The notes: generated by a model from the letters alone, not told the origin. DNA of 64,000 nucleotides from Nitrospiraceae bacterium (GCA_021373015.1 JAJFTJ010000021.1:43545-107544); one strand, 5' to 3'; positions 1 through 8,836 are shown, counted from the stretch's first letter. A program made the numbers and translations.

Positions 1-1865
1 ATATTCTGAGGAAGAACTTTGTTTTTATAATCCTCAGGTTGTTCATCAAATATTTCGGCAGAAGCCATATTCACAATGCGCACATTTATTCCCTCAGCAG
101 TGAGTTTTTCATAAGCTTTAAGTGCAATATGGATTTCTGAACCAGTCGCAATAATAATAAGTTCAGGCTTGATGTTTTTAGAATCAGCCAGTATATAAGC
201 TCCTTTTTTAAATTCCTCAGCAGAATAATATTTTGTTCTGTCTATTACAGGTATCTTCTGTCTTGTGAGTATGATTGCAACAGGTCCATTTTTGTATGAA
301 ATCGCAAATTTCCATGCTTCAGAAACCTCATTTGCATCAGCAGGTCGCATTACTATAAGCCCGGGGATTGCTCTCAAACTCGAAAGCTGTTCTATCGGCT
401 GGTGAGTCGGTCCGTCTTCCCCAATAGCAACCGAGTCATGCGTAAAAATATATATCACATGAAGTTTCATCAGAGCTGCAAGTCTGATTGCAGGCCTCAT
501 ATAATCGGAAAAGATAAGGAATGTGCTTGCAAAGGGTATTGTGCCTCCATGAAGCGCTATGCCGCTGGATATGCTGGCCATTGCATGTTCTCTGACACCA
601 AAGGCAATATTCGATCCAGAATAACCCCACTCTCCAGACACTGCGCCCTGAATATTTTCTTTTTCATCAGATGGATGCTGAAAATTACCTTTGCCTTTGA
701 GAGCAGTGTTCGTTGAAGGATTGAGATCAGCAGAGCCTCCAATAAGATATGGGATATTCAGCGCTAAAGCATTAATTGTCTGACTGCCGGCAGAGCGGGT
801 TGCAATGCCTTTTGGATCAGGAGAAAATTCAGGCAGGTTTTTATCCCAATTATCAGGAAGTTTTAATTTCATTGTGTCGTCAAATTCCATAGCAAGCTCT
901 GGATATTTTTTTCTGTAATATTCCAGTTTGATATTCCATTCTTTTTCTAACCCTGAACCTTGTTCTTTTGCTTTTCTGAATATTTTCAGCGTCTCTTCAG
1001 GGATATAAAAATCCTGTTCAAAATCCCATCCGAGATTTTTTTTAGTTGCAGAAACTTCTTCTTTCCCAAGAGGAGAGCCGTGTGCTTCGAACGTATCCTG
1101 CTTATGAGGGCTGCCAAATCCAATATGAGTTCTTACTGATATAAAAGAAGGCTTATCTGTATTTTTCCGTGCATTTTCTATTGCATTAGAAATTGCTTCA
1201 ATATCATTGCCGTTTTCTACTTTCTGGACATGCCAGCCGTATGATTCAAATCTTTTGCATACATCCTCTGTAAATGTAAGTCTAGTTTCTCCTGCAAGAG
1301 AGATATTGTTATTGTCATAAAGATATATTAATTTGTCGAGTTTTAGATGTCCTGCCAATGATGCTGCCTCAGATGAAATCCCTTCCATTAAATCTCCGTC
1401 ACTGACAATTGCATATGTATAGTGATTTACAAGTTCGCAGTCAGATTGATTAAATTTTGAACCAGTAAATCTTTCTGCAATCGCCATTCCAACCCCATTG
1501 CCAAAACCCTGCCCCAGAGGCCCTGTTGTAGCTTCAACTCCTGGTGTTAACCCGTACTCAGGATGTCCTGGTGTTTTGCTTCCCCATTGTCTGAAGTTCT
1601 TAATTTCATCAAGTGACAGATCATAGCCTGAAAGATAGAGCAGAGAATAAAGAAGCGCTGAACCGTGGCCTGCTGAGAGGATAAAACGATCACGGTCAAA
1701 CCATGAAGGATTTTGCGGATTAAATTTCAGGAATCTTGTCCATAGCGCATATGCCATCGGCGCTGCGCCCATAGGCATGCCAGGATGCCCTGAGTTTGCT
1801 TTTTGCACCATGTCGATTGAAAGCGTTCTGATAGTGTTTATGCAAAGCTCATCAATATTCATCAT
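1..1865 (-). CDS. tkt: Transketolase, partial (C-terminus beyond window)
   Basis: Transketolase moves two-carbon ketol units between sugar phosphates in the non-oxidative pentose phosphate pathway and uses thiamine diphosphate. The minus strand is open from 1865 to the window edge, about 621 codons. Near the N-terminus it has the [12 protein letters not shown] motif (around residue 25). Around 1381-1400 it has the ThDP-binding [10 protein letters not shown] motif, with S where many homologues have G. The start is a double ATG at 1865/1862 with a GAGAG ribosome-binding site about 6 bases upstream. It follows pyrF by 15 bases on the same strand, so the two are probably co-transcribed. The family is usually about 660 residues, so only some 40 residues are missing. 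Identification is secure. Confidence 0.95.
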   Translation of the reverse strand, partial: MMNIDELCINTIRTLSIDMVQKANSGHPGMPMGAAPMAYALWTRFLKFNPQNPSWFDRDRFILSAGHGSALLYSLLYLSGYDLSLDEIKNFRQWGSKTPGHPEYGLTPGVEATTGPLGQGFGNGVGMAIAERFTGSKFNQSDCELVNHYTYAIVSDGDLMEGISSEAASLAGHLKLDKLIYLYDNNNISLAGETRLTFTEDVCKRFESYGWHVQKVENGNDIEAISNAIENARKNTDKPSFISVRTHIGFGSPHKQDTFEAHGSPLGKEEVSATKKNLGWDFEQDFYIPEETLKIFRKAKEQGSGLEKEWNIKLEYYRKKYPELAMEFDDTMKLKLPDNWDKNLPEFSPDPKGIATRSAGSQTINALALNIPYLIGGSADLNPSTNTALKGKGNFQHPSDEKENIQGAVSGEWGYSGSNIAFGVREHAMASISSGIALHGGTIPFASTFLIFSDYMRPAIRLAALMKLHVIYIFTHDSVAIGEDGPTHQPIEQLSSLRAIPGLIVMRPADANEVSEAWKFAISYKNGPVAIILTRQKIPVIDRTKYYSAEEFKKGAYILADSKNIKPELIIIATGSEIHIALKAYEKLTAEGINVRIVNMASAEIFDEQPEDYKNKVLPQN

Positions 1866-1880
1866 GTTTGACTCTCGAAT

Positions 1881-2600
1881 TTATGCTGTGAGCATTTCAA
1901 CAGATATTAATTCAAGCGCCTTGAGCGGATTAGGATAATTCAGTATTGATCTCCCCATAACAAGATAATCAGCTCCCTCTCTTAATGCCTGCCTCGGTGT
2001 CATTGTTCTTTGCTGATCATCAGGTGGAACCCAAGAAGGCCTTATTCCAGGAGTCACGATCACAAAATCCTTATGGCAGTGATTTCGTATCATAGCAACT
2101 TCGTGACCAGATGCAACAACTCCATCAAGCCCTGCTTTCATCGCAAGAGCCGAAAGATGCCTGACATGAGTTCTCAGACTGTACTGAAGTCCAAGTTCGC
2201 TTTTTAAAACTTCATTGGATATGCTTGTGAGCACAGTAACGCCGAGCATCTTTGGCTTGGGCATATTTTCCTTAAGACATAATTCAACAACAGCATCTCT
2301 GCATTTTTTCATCATCTCTAACCCGCCTGAAGTATGCATATTGAACATATAAACTCCGAGTCTGGTTGCTGCAAGAGCTGCCTTTATCACTGTATTGGGG
2401 ATATCGTGAAATTTGAGGTCTAGAAAAATTTTTTTATTTTTCCTCTGTATTTTTTCAACTATTTTAGGCCCAGCAACAGTATAAAGCTCTAATCCTATTT
2501 TATAAAATTCTATCTGAGTGCCGAACTGATCAACCAATTCGGTTGCATAATCAGGATCTGACACATCAAGGGCAACTATTAACTTTTCTTTCCAGGGCAT
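1881..2600 (-). CDS. pyrF: Orotidine 5'-phosphate decarboxylase
   Basis: PyrF converts OMP to UMP, the last step of de novo pyrimidine synthesis, in the cytoplasm. The 239-residue protein has the usual length. It shows the catalytic D-x-K-x-x-D motif (D61, K63, D66 in LDLKFHDIPNT), the N-terminal substrate-binding VALDV strand with D12, and the C-terminal phosphate-binding VTPGIRP and MGRSI segments. It lies between dcd (10-base gap) and tkt on the same strand. The pairing with dcd makes a small pyrimidine-nucleotide group. Confidence 0.96.
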   Translation of the reverse strand: MPWKEKLIVALDVSDPDYATELVDQFGTQIEFYKIGLELYTVAGPKIVEKIQRKNKKIFLDLKFHDIPNTVIKAALAATRLGVYMFNMHTSGGLEMMKKCRDAVVELCLKENMPKPKMLGVTVLTSISNEVLKSELGLQYSLRTHVRHLSALAMKAGLDGVVASGHEVAMIRNHCHKDFVIVTPGIRPSWVPPDDQQRTMTPRQALREGADYLVMGRSILNYPNPLKALELISVEMLTA

Positions 2601-2610
2601 TATTTGCTCC

Positions 2611-3159
2611 TTATATTTTTGAAGTTGTTATCCCTTTTTGCGCCTGATATTTTCCTGCCTTATCAGCATAGGAAGTTTCGCACATCTCTGACGCTCCAAG
2701 AAATATAAGCTGCGCGAGCCCTTCATTTGAATAAAGCTTTGCAGGAACAGGCGCAGTATTTGATATGGAGATAGTTATATATCCTTCCCATTCAGGCTCA
2801 AGGGGAGTTACATTCACAATAATCCCTGAGCGTGCATATGTTGATTTGCCAAGACATATCACAAGCACATCCCTTGGAATTTTGAAATATTCAAAAGAAC
2901 GGGCAAGAATATAAGAATTTGCGGGAATTACGCAGATATCTCCCTTGAAATCAACAAAATGAGTTTCGGCAAAATTTTTGGGATCAATGATAGCATTTTC
3001 TTTCATTTCAAAAATCTTGAATTCATCAGCTATCCTCATATCATAGCCGTAAGAACTCACGCCGTATGATATAACTCCTTTTCTCACCTGATCGGCATCA
3101 AAAGGAGTTATCATGCCCTTCCCTGCCATCTCTCGTATCCATCTGTCATTTTTTACCAT
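2611..3159 (-). CDS. dcd: dCTP deaminase
   Basis: Dcd deaminates dCTP to dUTP and so feeds dTMP synthesis. The 182-residue protein has the trimeric dUTPase-like fold signatures: YGYDMRI near residue 37, the [10 protein letters not shown] loop near 104, and the [10 protein letters not shown] stretch near 119 that carries the conserved catalytic-site glutamate. The C-terminal tail [14 protein letters not shown] is typical of the family. Some relatives with this architecture also hydrolyse dUTP to dUMP; sequence alone does not decide this. It is first in the dcd-pyrF-tkt run. Confidence 0.94.
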   Translation of the reverse strand: MVKNDRWIREMAGKGMITPFDADQVRKGVISYGVSSYGYDMRIADEFKIFEMKENAIIDPKNFAETHFVDFKGDICVIPANSYILARSFEYFKIPRDVLVICLGKSTYARSGIIVNVTPLEPEWEGYITISISNTAPVPAKLYSNEGLAQLIFLGASEMCETSYADKAGKYQAQKGITTSKI

Positions 3160-3237
3160 TGATAAGTTCCCGTATATTTTCGATGAAGATTAACATATCC
3201 TCATCCTCTTTTCAATAGAAGGATTTTTATTTAATTC

Positions 3238-3246
3238 TGTTATAAT
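3238..3246 (+). promoter_or_regulatory. Extended -10 promoter for the 3280 gene
   Basis: The sequence TGTTATAAT is a perfect extended -10 element (TG-N-TATAAT). The upstream -35 region is weak, as is common with extended -10 promoters. It sits 34 bases ahead of the ATG at 3280, in the divergent gap with dcd. The AAGGAGG ribosome site follows at about 3268. Confidence 0.6.
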
Positions 3247-3279
3247 TTAGCTATTACAAACTACCTTAAGGAGGATATC

Positions 3280-3609
3280 ATGACTCTGTGGGACAAGATT
3301 AAGAAAGATATCAAAAAAGGAATTGACGAAGGCGTTTCTACTGTAAAGCAGGGCGCAGCAGTGGCAGTCGAAAAAGCAGGGGAATTGGCTGAGGAGGGGA
3401 AAAGAAGATACAAAATATTCGAACTCAAGCAGAAAATACATTCAAATTTCACGGAGCTCGGAGGGAAAATATACGATCTCACTATTAACAAAATAAAAAA
3501 TCCTCTCAATGATGCAAAGGTCAAATCAGTTATTTCAAGCATAAAGAAACTTGAAGCAGAGACAGCTAAACTGGAAAAGATATCATCTGCCAAGAAGGTA
3601 TTCAAATAA
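3280..3609 (+). CDS. Small helical hypothetical protein (YtxH-like)
   Basis: This 109-residue, highly charged protein is rich in Lys, Glu and Ala and predicted to be mostly helical. It starts MTLWDKIKKDIKKGIDEG and continues with an Ala/Val/Glu-rich segment that resembles YtxH or LEA-like amphipathic helices. There is no signal peptide or long membrane segment. A strong AAGGAGG ribosome site lies about 7 bases before the ATG. The next reading frame (ending 3767) begins in the -1 frame right at this gene's stop and may be translationally linked to it. The function is unknown. Confidence 0.75.
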   Translation: MTLWDKIKKDIKKGIDEGVSTVKQGAAVAVEKAGELAEEGKRRYKIFELKQKIHSNFTELGGKIYDLTINKIKNPLNDAKVKSVISSIKKLEAETAKLEKISSAKKVFK

Positions 3610-3767
3610 AAAAAATATCTGACAAAAAATATAAAGTTAAGGCCGTCAAATCCGCAGAAGCGTACAAAGACAAGAAGAAGATCATTATTTGCATTAATCC
3701 ATCCTGCCGTTTGAGAAAATTGGGATGTGAGGGATTTGAAGGTTGTCCGGGTTTTTTGTCAAAATAA
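3600..3767 (+). CDS. Cysteine-rich mini-protein, no canonical start
   Basis: This frame is open from 3570 to the TAA at 3765-3767. It encodes a Lys-rich segment followed by CINPSCRLRKLGCEGFEGCPG, a C-x4-C-x6-C-x5-C pattern that looks like a folded or metal-binding tail rather than random sequence. No ATG, GTG or TTG occurs in the frame. Only near-cognate codons such as ATT at 3600 or ATA at 3606 are available. The upstream gene (3280-3609) ends in the +1 frame relative to it, so a -1 ribosomal shift near the TTCAAATAAAAAAAAT stretch would fuse the two. The given start is only one possibility. Product function is unknown. Confidence 0.5.
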   Translation: MQIKKISDKKYKVKAVKSAEAYKDKKKIIICINPSCRLRKLGCEGFEGCPGFLSK

Positions 3768-3797
3768 TTCAACTAAAAAATAAAACAGGAGGGTTTA

Positions 3798-4382
3798 ATG
3801 AAAAAAATAATATATTTATTTGTATTACTGCTGTCGATTTTCAGTATTTCAGGCTGCGGGTACAATAAAATGCAGGCAAATGAGGAAGCTGTGAAAGCTG
3901 CATGGGGAGATGTTGAAGCATCTTACCAGAGGAGAAACGATCTCATCCCAAATCTTGTCGAGGTTGTAAAGGGATACGCAAAACATGAGAAGGACACACT
4001 CATTGCTGTAACTGAAGCAAGGGCAAAGGTCGGAAACATCCAGATATCGAAAGAAATGGTTAATGATCCAAAGGCATTCGCTCAGTTTCAGGAAGCGCAG
4101 AGCGCAATGAGCAGTGCACTTTCAAGACTTATGGTTGTTGTAGAAAAATATCCCGATTTAAAAGCAAATCAGAATTTCAAAGACCTACAACATCAGCTTG
4201 AAGGAACAGAAAACAGAATAAATGTTGCACGTTCCCGCTATAACAAGGCTGTAGAGATTTTCAATACTTCAATCAGGATATTCCCAAATAACATCACAAA
4301 CTCCGTACTCTTGCAGCTAAAACTTAAAGAACCGTTTAAGGCTGAAACAGGATCCGAAAAAGCTCCTCAGGTTAAATTTTAA
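3798..4382 (+). CDS. lemA: LemA family lipoprotein
   Basis: LemA proteins are envelope proteins with an N-terminal anchor and a long helical bundle; their biochemical role is not established. The 194-residue product has a lipoprotein signal (LLSIFSISGC, lipobox Cys at about residue 20). It then has the family segments WGDVEASYQRRNDLIPNLVE and EARAKVG, and the late SRYNKAVEIFNT block. A GGAGGG ribosome site precedes the ATG. It is followed by two TPM-domain genes, the usual LemA/TPM neighbourhood. The last 25 residues are less typical of the family. Confidence 0.93.
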   Translation: MKKIIYLFVLLLSIFSISGCGYNKMQANEEAVKAAWGDVEASYQRRNDLIPNLVEVVKGYAKHEKDTLIAVTEARAKVGNIQISKEMVNDPKAFAQFQEAQSAMSSALSRLMVVVEKYPDLKANQNFKDLQHQLEGTENRINVARSRYNKAVEIFNTSIRIFPNNITNSVLLQLKLKEPFKAETGSEKAPQVKF

Positions 4383-4383
4383 T

Positions 4384-5385
4384 TTGAAGAGTGTGGCAGG
4401 ACATAGTATTTTCGCTCTCGAAGAGTCGTACCGACATTCTCGGTCGCAGACGACCTCCGAGGGTTTGCCTGCTTTTATATTTAAATTTTTGCTATACGTG
4501 TTGCAGGCAAAAAAACCGCTTAAAATACTATATCCTGCCTTTATTTTATCTTTTATCCTTTTGCTTACTCTTTCTGCTCATGCCCTTGACGTCCCTAAAC
4601 TTCAGGGATATGTTAATGACTACGCTGGAATGATATCACCCTCTGTAAAGACAAAACTTGAAGCAGAACTAAAAACATTCGAACAAACAGATTCAACACA
4701 GATAGTTATCCTGACAATTCCATCGCTTGAAGGTGATGTCATTGATAGTTTCAGCATTAAAGTTGCGGATAAATGGAAGATTGGGCAGAAGGGAAAAGAC
4801 AATGGAGTCATAATCATTGCCGCGAAAAACAACAGGAAAATGCGCATTGAAGTTGGACGCGGACTTGAGTCAACATTAACGGATCTGGCAACAGGGCGCA
4901 TAATTGACCGTGTTATAGGTCCAAGTTTTAAAAAAGGTGATTTTGATGGAGGGTTCACTGCGGGTGTTGCGGCATTAATTGCTGCAGCTAAGGGTGAATT
5001 CAAATCAGAAAAAAAATTTTCTCCTAAAAAACAGGAGAACCTTTCCCGTTTTCTTACTTTCCTTATCTTCAGTGGTATTTTTATGCTGATCATGGGAAGC
5101 ATCTCCCGCATCTTAGGCAGTGCAGCAGGAGCTATTAGTCTTCCCTTGCTTGCAAAACTTACAATTGCAGGCTCGTCAGGGGTTTTCACTCTGATTATAC
5201 TCGGCTTAGCCGGAGTTGTAATCGGAGGTTTGCTTCCAATCCTGTTTTCAAACAGCAGTAGACATTATGGCAGCCGCGGTCCATGGTCAAGCGGAGGATT
5301 TGGCGGGGTGGATATTGGAGGAGGCGGAGGATTTGACGGAGGAGGAGGCGATTTTGGAGGAGGAGGAGCATCAGGCGATTGGTAA
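4384..5385 (+). CDS. TPM domain membrane protein (YgcG-like), N-terminus encoded by a repeat
   Basis: TPM-domain proteins partner with LemA in the envelope. As annotated the protein has 333 residues and a TTG start 1 base after lemA. Residues ~50-70 are a hydrophobic signal/anchor ending LSAHALD. Residues ~72-200 are the TPM domain (VNDYAGMISP, ITIPSLEG, GVIIIAA, RGLESTLTD, FKKGDFDGG). Two hydrophobic segments follow (about 222-240 and 260-290), then a Gly-rich tail ending in GGGGASGDW. The first ~45 residues are read from a palindromic repeat (4395-4539) and have no TPM-family character. GTG at 4498 or TTG at 4501 are alternative starts just ahead of the signal peptide. The repeat may have displaced the original start. 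Confidence 0.85.
   Translation: MKSVAGHSIFALEESYRHSRSQTTSEGLPAFIFKFLLYVLQAKKPLKILYPAFILSFILLLTLSAHALDVPKLQGYVNDYAGMISPSVKTKLEAELKTFEQTDSTQIVILTIPSLEGDVIDSFSIKVADKWKIGQKGKDNGVIIIAAKNNRKMRIEVGRGLESTLTDLATGRIIDRVIGPSFKKGDFDGGFTAGVAALIAAAKGEFKSEKKFSPKKQENLSRFLTFLIFSGIFMLIMGSISRILGSAAGAISLPLLAKLTIAGSSGVFTLIILGLAGVVIGGLLPILFSNSSRHYGSRGPWSSGGFGGVDIGGGGGFDGGGGDFGGGGASGDW
4395..4539. repeat. Palindromic repeat element, copy 1
   Basis: This is a 145-bp nested palindrome. The outer arms 4395-4412 and 4522-4539 are inverted repeats with one mismatch in 18. An inner stem pairs TTTGCCTGC (4464-4472) with GCAGGCAAA (4503-4511). The core contains CATTCTCGGTCG and CCTCCGAGG, which pair as CTCGG/CCGAG. The core words TTTTCGCTC, ATTCTCGGTCG, CCTCCGAGG and CCGCTYAA recur in the copy at 55296-55401, but the outer arms there have a different sequence. 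It lies inside the 5' end of the TPM gene, in frame. Confidence 0.75.
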
Positions 5386-6026
5386 TGAAACGTAAAACAA
5401 CAACAGTCAAATTTTTTTCTAAAGAAGAACTCAAAAAAATAGAGGATGCTGTTGCTAAAGCTGAAATGCGAACAATCGGAGAAATTGCGGTGATGGTCGT
5501 TGACAGCAGTGATAATTATTTAGATGCAGAAGTAATTGCCGCTGCTGCCCTGAGCAGTGTAAGTTCATTAATTGTCACGGCTGTTTTACTAGAATCATCC
5601 ATATGGTTTTATATCCCCTTAAATCTTATTTTCTTTTTCCCGTTAAAGTTTATCTGCAGAAAATTTCCTTTTCTGAAAGCTCCATTCATCGGAAGCAAAA
5701 GAAAAAATCATGCTGTAAGAGAACGAGCGCTCAGGGCTTTTTATGAAAAGGGTCTGTATAAAACAAAAATGAATACCGGCGTATTGTTTTTTCTTTCTTT
5801 GTTCGAAAGAAAAGTCTGGGTGCTTGCCGACAGAGGTATAAATGAAAAGATTAAACAGGAAAAGCTGAACAGTCTTGCAAATATCATTTCTGTTGGGATT
5901 ATTGAAAATCATGCTTCTGATGCCTTATGTGATGCAATAAAAAAAGTAGGAAATATGTTTGAAAAACATTTTCCAACTGTCTCAAGTGATACCAACGAAC
6001 TCTCCAACGATGTGATAACAGAATAA
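5385..6026 (+). CDS. TPM domain membrane protein
   Basis: This is a second TPM-type protein of about 213 residues. The best start is the ATG at 5385, which overlaps the previous stop as TAATG; a TTG at 5379 is in frame but less likely. The N-terminal part (EELKKIEDAVAKAEMRTIGEIAV) is the usual short form of the domain. Two hydrophobic segments follow around residues 48-85, and the second TPM half (NTGVLFFLSLFERKVWVLAD, then GI) is near residue 130. It completes a lemA-TPM-TPM translationally coupled operon. The specific role is unknown. Confidence 0.88.
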   Translation: MKRKTTTVKFFSKEELKKIEDAVAKAEMRTIGEIAVMVVDSSDNYLDAEVIAAAALSSVSSLIVTAVLLESSIWFYIPLNLIFFFPLKFICRKFPFLKAPFIGSKRKNHAVRERALRAFYEKGLYKTKMNTGVLFFLSLFERKVWVLADRGINEKIKQEKLNSLANIISVGIIENHASDALCDAIKKVGNMFEKHFPTVSSDTNELSNDVITE

Positions 6027-6042
6027 ATTACTGCTGAAAGAT

Positions 6043-6513
6043 TTATTTCACTTTTTTTCTTTTTTGTTCCATTTTTATATCCAAAGCCTTTAATTTTTCC
6101 ATAGTGTCTTTTAATTCTTTATTCTCTCTCATGATCTGCGCTGCCTTATGTTTTGCTTTATCGATTTCCCTTAAAAGACCAAGCAGGTTTTGAATCTCTT
6201 CATTTTTTGCGCCATCAGGATCAAGTAATATATAGGCCTCAAGTTCTTTTAATGCCATATAATAATTCGGGTTTGGATTTTTATAAGACGAATAAAGCAC
6301 TGCCAGACGGAGATGAACCTTTGCACGAACATCCATATCAGAATCGTTTTTGTTTTCATCAAGCTTTTTAATTTCAGAAGGTATATTTTCTGTTTTCGCA
6401 GTGGTGGTTAAAACTCTATCATCCTTTTTGTTAAATTCAGTGCAGGAAAATAAAAAAATAATTATTACAAAAAATAAAGCATGCCCTGTTTCCTTTATAA
6501 AATAAAAAATCAT
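6043..6513 (-). CDS. Hypothetical lipoprotein with C-terminal coiled coil
   Basis: This 156-residue protein starts with a hydrophobic segment (ALFFVIIIFLFSC) ending in a plausible lipobox Cys at about residue 24. The middle part looks like a short TPR-type helical region (RAKVHLRLAVLYSSYKNP, YMALKELEAYILLDP). The end (residues ~115-156) is Lys/Glu-rich and probably coiled coil. Its ATG overlaps the stop of the GGDEF gene by 4 bases (ATGA), so the two are translationally coupled. No precise family is assigned. Confidence 0.75.
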   Translation of the reverse strand: MIFYFIKETGHALFFVIIIFLFSCTEFNKKDDRVLTTTAKTENIPSEIKKLDENKNDSDMDVRAKVHLRLAVLYSSYKNPNPNYYMALKELEAYILLDPDGAKNEEIQNLLGLLREIDKAKHKAAQIMRENKELKDTMEKLKALDIKMEQKRKKVK

Positions 6514-7946
6514 GTTTTTTCATTTTCAGATTGTTTTTTTGCAAGGTTTTCCACATTAGCAGAAAGTTCCTGCTCAGATTCCCTGTCAGACTCTTTTCTT
6601 CTCCTATCAACCACATATACGCTTCCCGGGATGCTCTTGGCGTATTCCTTTAATTCAGCTGCCAACTCGCCTATTTGGATCGGGCTTATGAGATTTTTCT
6701 GCAGATTAGTCACAACAGCAATTGACACAGACATTATTGGAAATTTTGCCTGCTGTCCTTGTCGTGTCTTGCTTATTATGTATCCGCGTTCAAGATCTGC
6801 AGGGTCGTAAAAAGTCGGCGCAATCTTATCAAATTTCTCGATTATGCTCTCGGCTATCGGTCTGAATCTGTGCGGTTCTGATATAAGCACAAAATCATCT
6901 CCGCCTATATGTCCCGTAAAATCTTCTGCTAATCCAAATTCAGATACAGCCTCATCAATAATCTTTGCAGTTGCCTTAATAATTTCACTGCCTTTTGCAT
7001 AGCCATATCTATCATTAAATGCCTTAAAATCATCGAGATCAATTAAGCAAAATGCCAAAATAGCATGTGATTCTATTTTTTTCTTCAAAATATTCTCGAT
7101 TGCAATATTTCCGGGAAGTCTTGTAAGAGGATTTGCATCAAGATACATCTCTTCAAGTTTTTTTAATCGCGTTGTCATTCTATTAAAGGCATTGGCAAGG
7201 TCTCCAAGCTCATCCGTGCTTTTTATTTCCGTTATTGTCTGGAATTTGCCTTCTGATATATGCCTTGTTGCATCTTTTAAAGCAGACAATGGCTTCGCTA
7301 TGCTTTTTGTGATTACTATTGCGGAAGTTACTCCGAGAACTACGCTGAGAATAAACATCATGGCCGTCATCTTGAATGTCTTAACTCCAATTGCAGTGCT
7401 GATCATTGTTTTCTCGGTCTGATCCTGCCTCGCCTTAAATCCAATGCTTGTTATAAGACTTATGAGCTGCTCCTGCTTCACTTTTATTTCTTCGTCGTAT
7501 TGCACAGAAAAAGCATATGGAGGCTTGCTCTGATATTTAATTCCTTTTATAAATAGATTTTTATATTCGGTATGAAGCTGTGTTAACCGGTCTACAGATA
7601 CGTCCTTTAATTTTTGCAAAGCGCCAATTTTGTCTATAAGGTCGTCAAACTCCCTGCTTTTTTCCCAGAACAAAGCAAGTATTTCCGGACTTTTCAATAT
7701 AACATGACGCTTGGCATAAAGCTCCTGACTCAGAAGATTATCTACCATAGCATCCGTTGCCTCAACCAAAGGAACATCTACCTTAACAACTTCATTATTT
7801 ATAGAATTCAGTCTTTCTAGATTTGAGAGGGTATAAACCGAGATTATCAGGATCAGGATAATGAGCATAAGATATCCCAAAAGAAGTTTTTTCCCTATAC
7901 CAAAACCCAAAAATCTTTTAACAAAAGATCTTATTATACTTAGCAA
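6510..7946 (-). CDS. Membrane sensor with HAMP and GGDEF domains
   Basis: This is a 478-residue inner-membrane signalling protein. It has TM1 (residues ~20-42), a periplasmic four-helix-type sensor region (~43-190), TM2 (~195-215), a HAMP domain (~215-270, with KPLSALKDATRHISEGKF), and a GGDEF domain (~285-450). The active-site loop reads GGDDF instead of GGDEF or GGEEF, so the fourth position is D. The upstream LIDLDDFKAFND motif, with the metal-binding Asp residues, is intact. It could make c-di-GMP with reduced activity or act mainly as a receptor. No inhibitory RxxD motif is obvious just before the loop. It lies between an OmpA-like lipoprotein and a small lipoprotein on the same strand, suggesting an envelope-sensing operon. 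Confidence 0.88.
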   Translation of the reverse strand: MLSIIRSFVKRFLGFGIGKKLLLGYLMLIILILIISVYTLSNLERLNSINNEVVKVDVPLVEATDAMVDNLLSQELYAKRHVILKSPEILALFWEKSREFDDLIDKIGALQKLKDVSVDRLTQLHTEYKNLFIKGIKYQSKPPYAFSVQYDEEIKVKQEQLISLITSIGFKARQDQTEKTMISTAIGVKTFKMTAMMFILSVVLGVTSAIVITKSIAKPLSALKDATRHISEGKFQTITEIKSTDELGDLANAFNRMTTRLKKLEEMYLDANPLTRLPGNIAIENILKKKIESHAILAFCLIDLDDFKAFNDRYGYAKGSEIIKATAKIIDEAVSEFGLAEDFTGHIGGDDFVLISEPHRFRPIAESIIEKFDKIAPTFYDPADLERGYIISKTRQGQQAKFPIMSVSIAVVTNLQKNLISPIQIGELAAELKEYAKSIPGSVYVVDRRRKESDRESEQELSANVENLAKKQSENEKT

Positions 7947-7964
7947 CTTTTCTGTTCCTTCTGA

Positions 7965-8726
7965 TTATTTTTTATCAATATCAAGAGGTATAAGGACAAT
8001 CTCTATCCTTCTGTTCTTTGCCCTTCCTTCCTCCGTGTCATTTGGTTCTATCGGTTTATATTCTGCATATGCTGAAGAATGTAGAAGTTTGGGATCAACA
8101 CCCTTTTCCTGCAAATACTTTACCACATTTGTTGCCCTTGCACCTGACAGCTCCCAGTTGGTTAGAAATTTTTTTGCGATCTTTGATCCTATAGGCACAT
8201 TGTCCGTATGTCCTTCGATCATTATCTGTTTGTCAGAAATTGTTTTCAATATCTCTGCAACCCTGTCAAGCACTTTTTTGCCATTTCCCTTAACATCTTC
8301 GCTTCCAGAATCAAAGAGTATCCTGTCAACCATGCTTAGAGTGAGCTTATCCTTAAGCTGTGTAACAGCAATCTCGCCTTTTTTAATTTCTTCATTCAAC
8401 TCTGCAATCATACTGTCATAAGTTCCCTGCATCTTGGATACTGTTTTTTCTTTTTCTTCCTTAAGGGCTGCAATCTCTGCCTTTAATTGAGTCACATTTT
8501 TTACCAATTCATCCTTTTTTGCATCAAGAAGTTTTTTAAAATCAGCACTTTCATCCTTGCTTTTTACAAGTTCCGCTTCCTTGGATTTAAGTCTCTCTTC
8601 AAGCATGGAATTGTCTTTTTTGAGTTTATCGATGTCGCTAACCCTTGCTTTGTACTCTGAAGTCGATACGCAGCCCGTTACAATAAATACAGAAAAAACA
8701 ACCAGCAGCAAAAATATTTTTTTCAT
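7965..8726 (-). CDS. OmpA-family peptidoglycan-binding lipoprotein
   Basis: The 253-residue protein has a lipoprotein signal (LVVFSVFIVTGC, lipid-attachment Cys about residue 19) and a long coiled coil (residues ~25-125). The C-terminal OmpA/MotB-like domain (~130-250) shows the signature IEGHTDNVPIG, WELSGARATNVVKYL and NRRIEIVL. It probably links the outer membrane to peptidoglycan through a rod. A CCTCCT (GGAGG on the coding strand) ribosome site is present. It is first in the operon with the GGDEF gene 18 bases downstream. Confidence 0.92.
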   Translation of the reverse strand: MKKIFLLLVVFSVFIVTGCVSTSEYKARVSDIDKLKKDNSMLEERLKSKEAELVKSKDESADFKKLLDAKKDELVKNVTQLKAEIAALKEEKEKTVSKMQGTYDSMIAELNEEIKKGEIAVTQLKDKLTLSMVDRILFDSGSEDVKGNGKKVLDRVAEILKTISDKQIMIEGHTDNVPIGSKIAKKFLTNWELSGARATNVVKYLQEKGVDPKLLHSSAYAEYKPIEPNDTEEGRAKNRRIEIVLIPLDIDKK

Positions 8727-8836
8727 ATAAAACCTCCTGAATATATTCGTGTCTTAGCTTTTATAATTATAGCAAGTTTTACACTTTAAATCTCTTGACA
8801 TTTCTGCTTGAAAAATATGAAATTTAATCCAATAAA

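Noticed and set aside
402..742. Plus- and minus-strand ORFs inside the transketolase gene
   Set aside because: They are shadows of the tkt coding frame without ribosome sites or protein-like composition.
3607..3620. Programmed -1 frameshift as the settled explanation for 3600-3767
   Set aside because: No classic X-XXY-YYZ slippery heptamer is in the right frame. Kept only as a possibility beside near-cognate initiation.
4391..4633. Alternative ORF at the TPM gene start
   Set aside because: It is another frame through the repeat and signal-peptide region with no family similarity.
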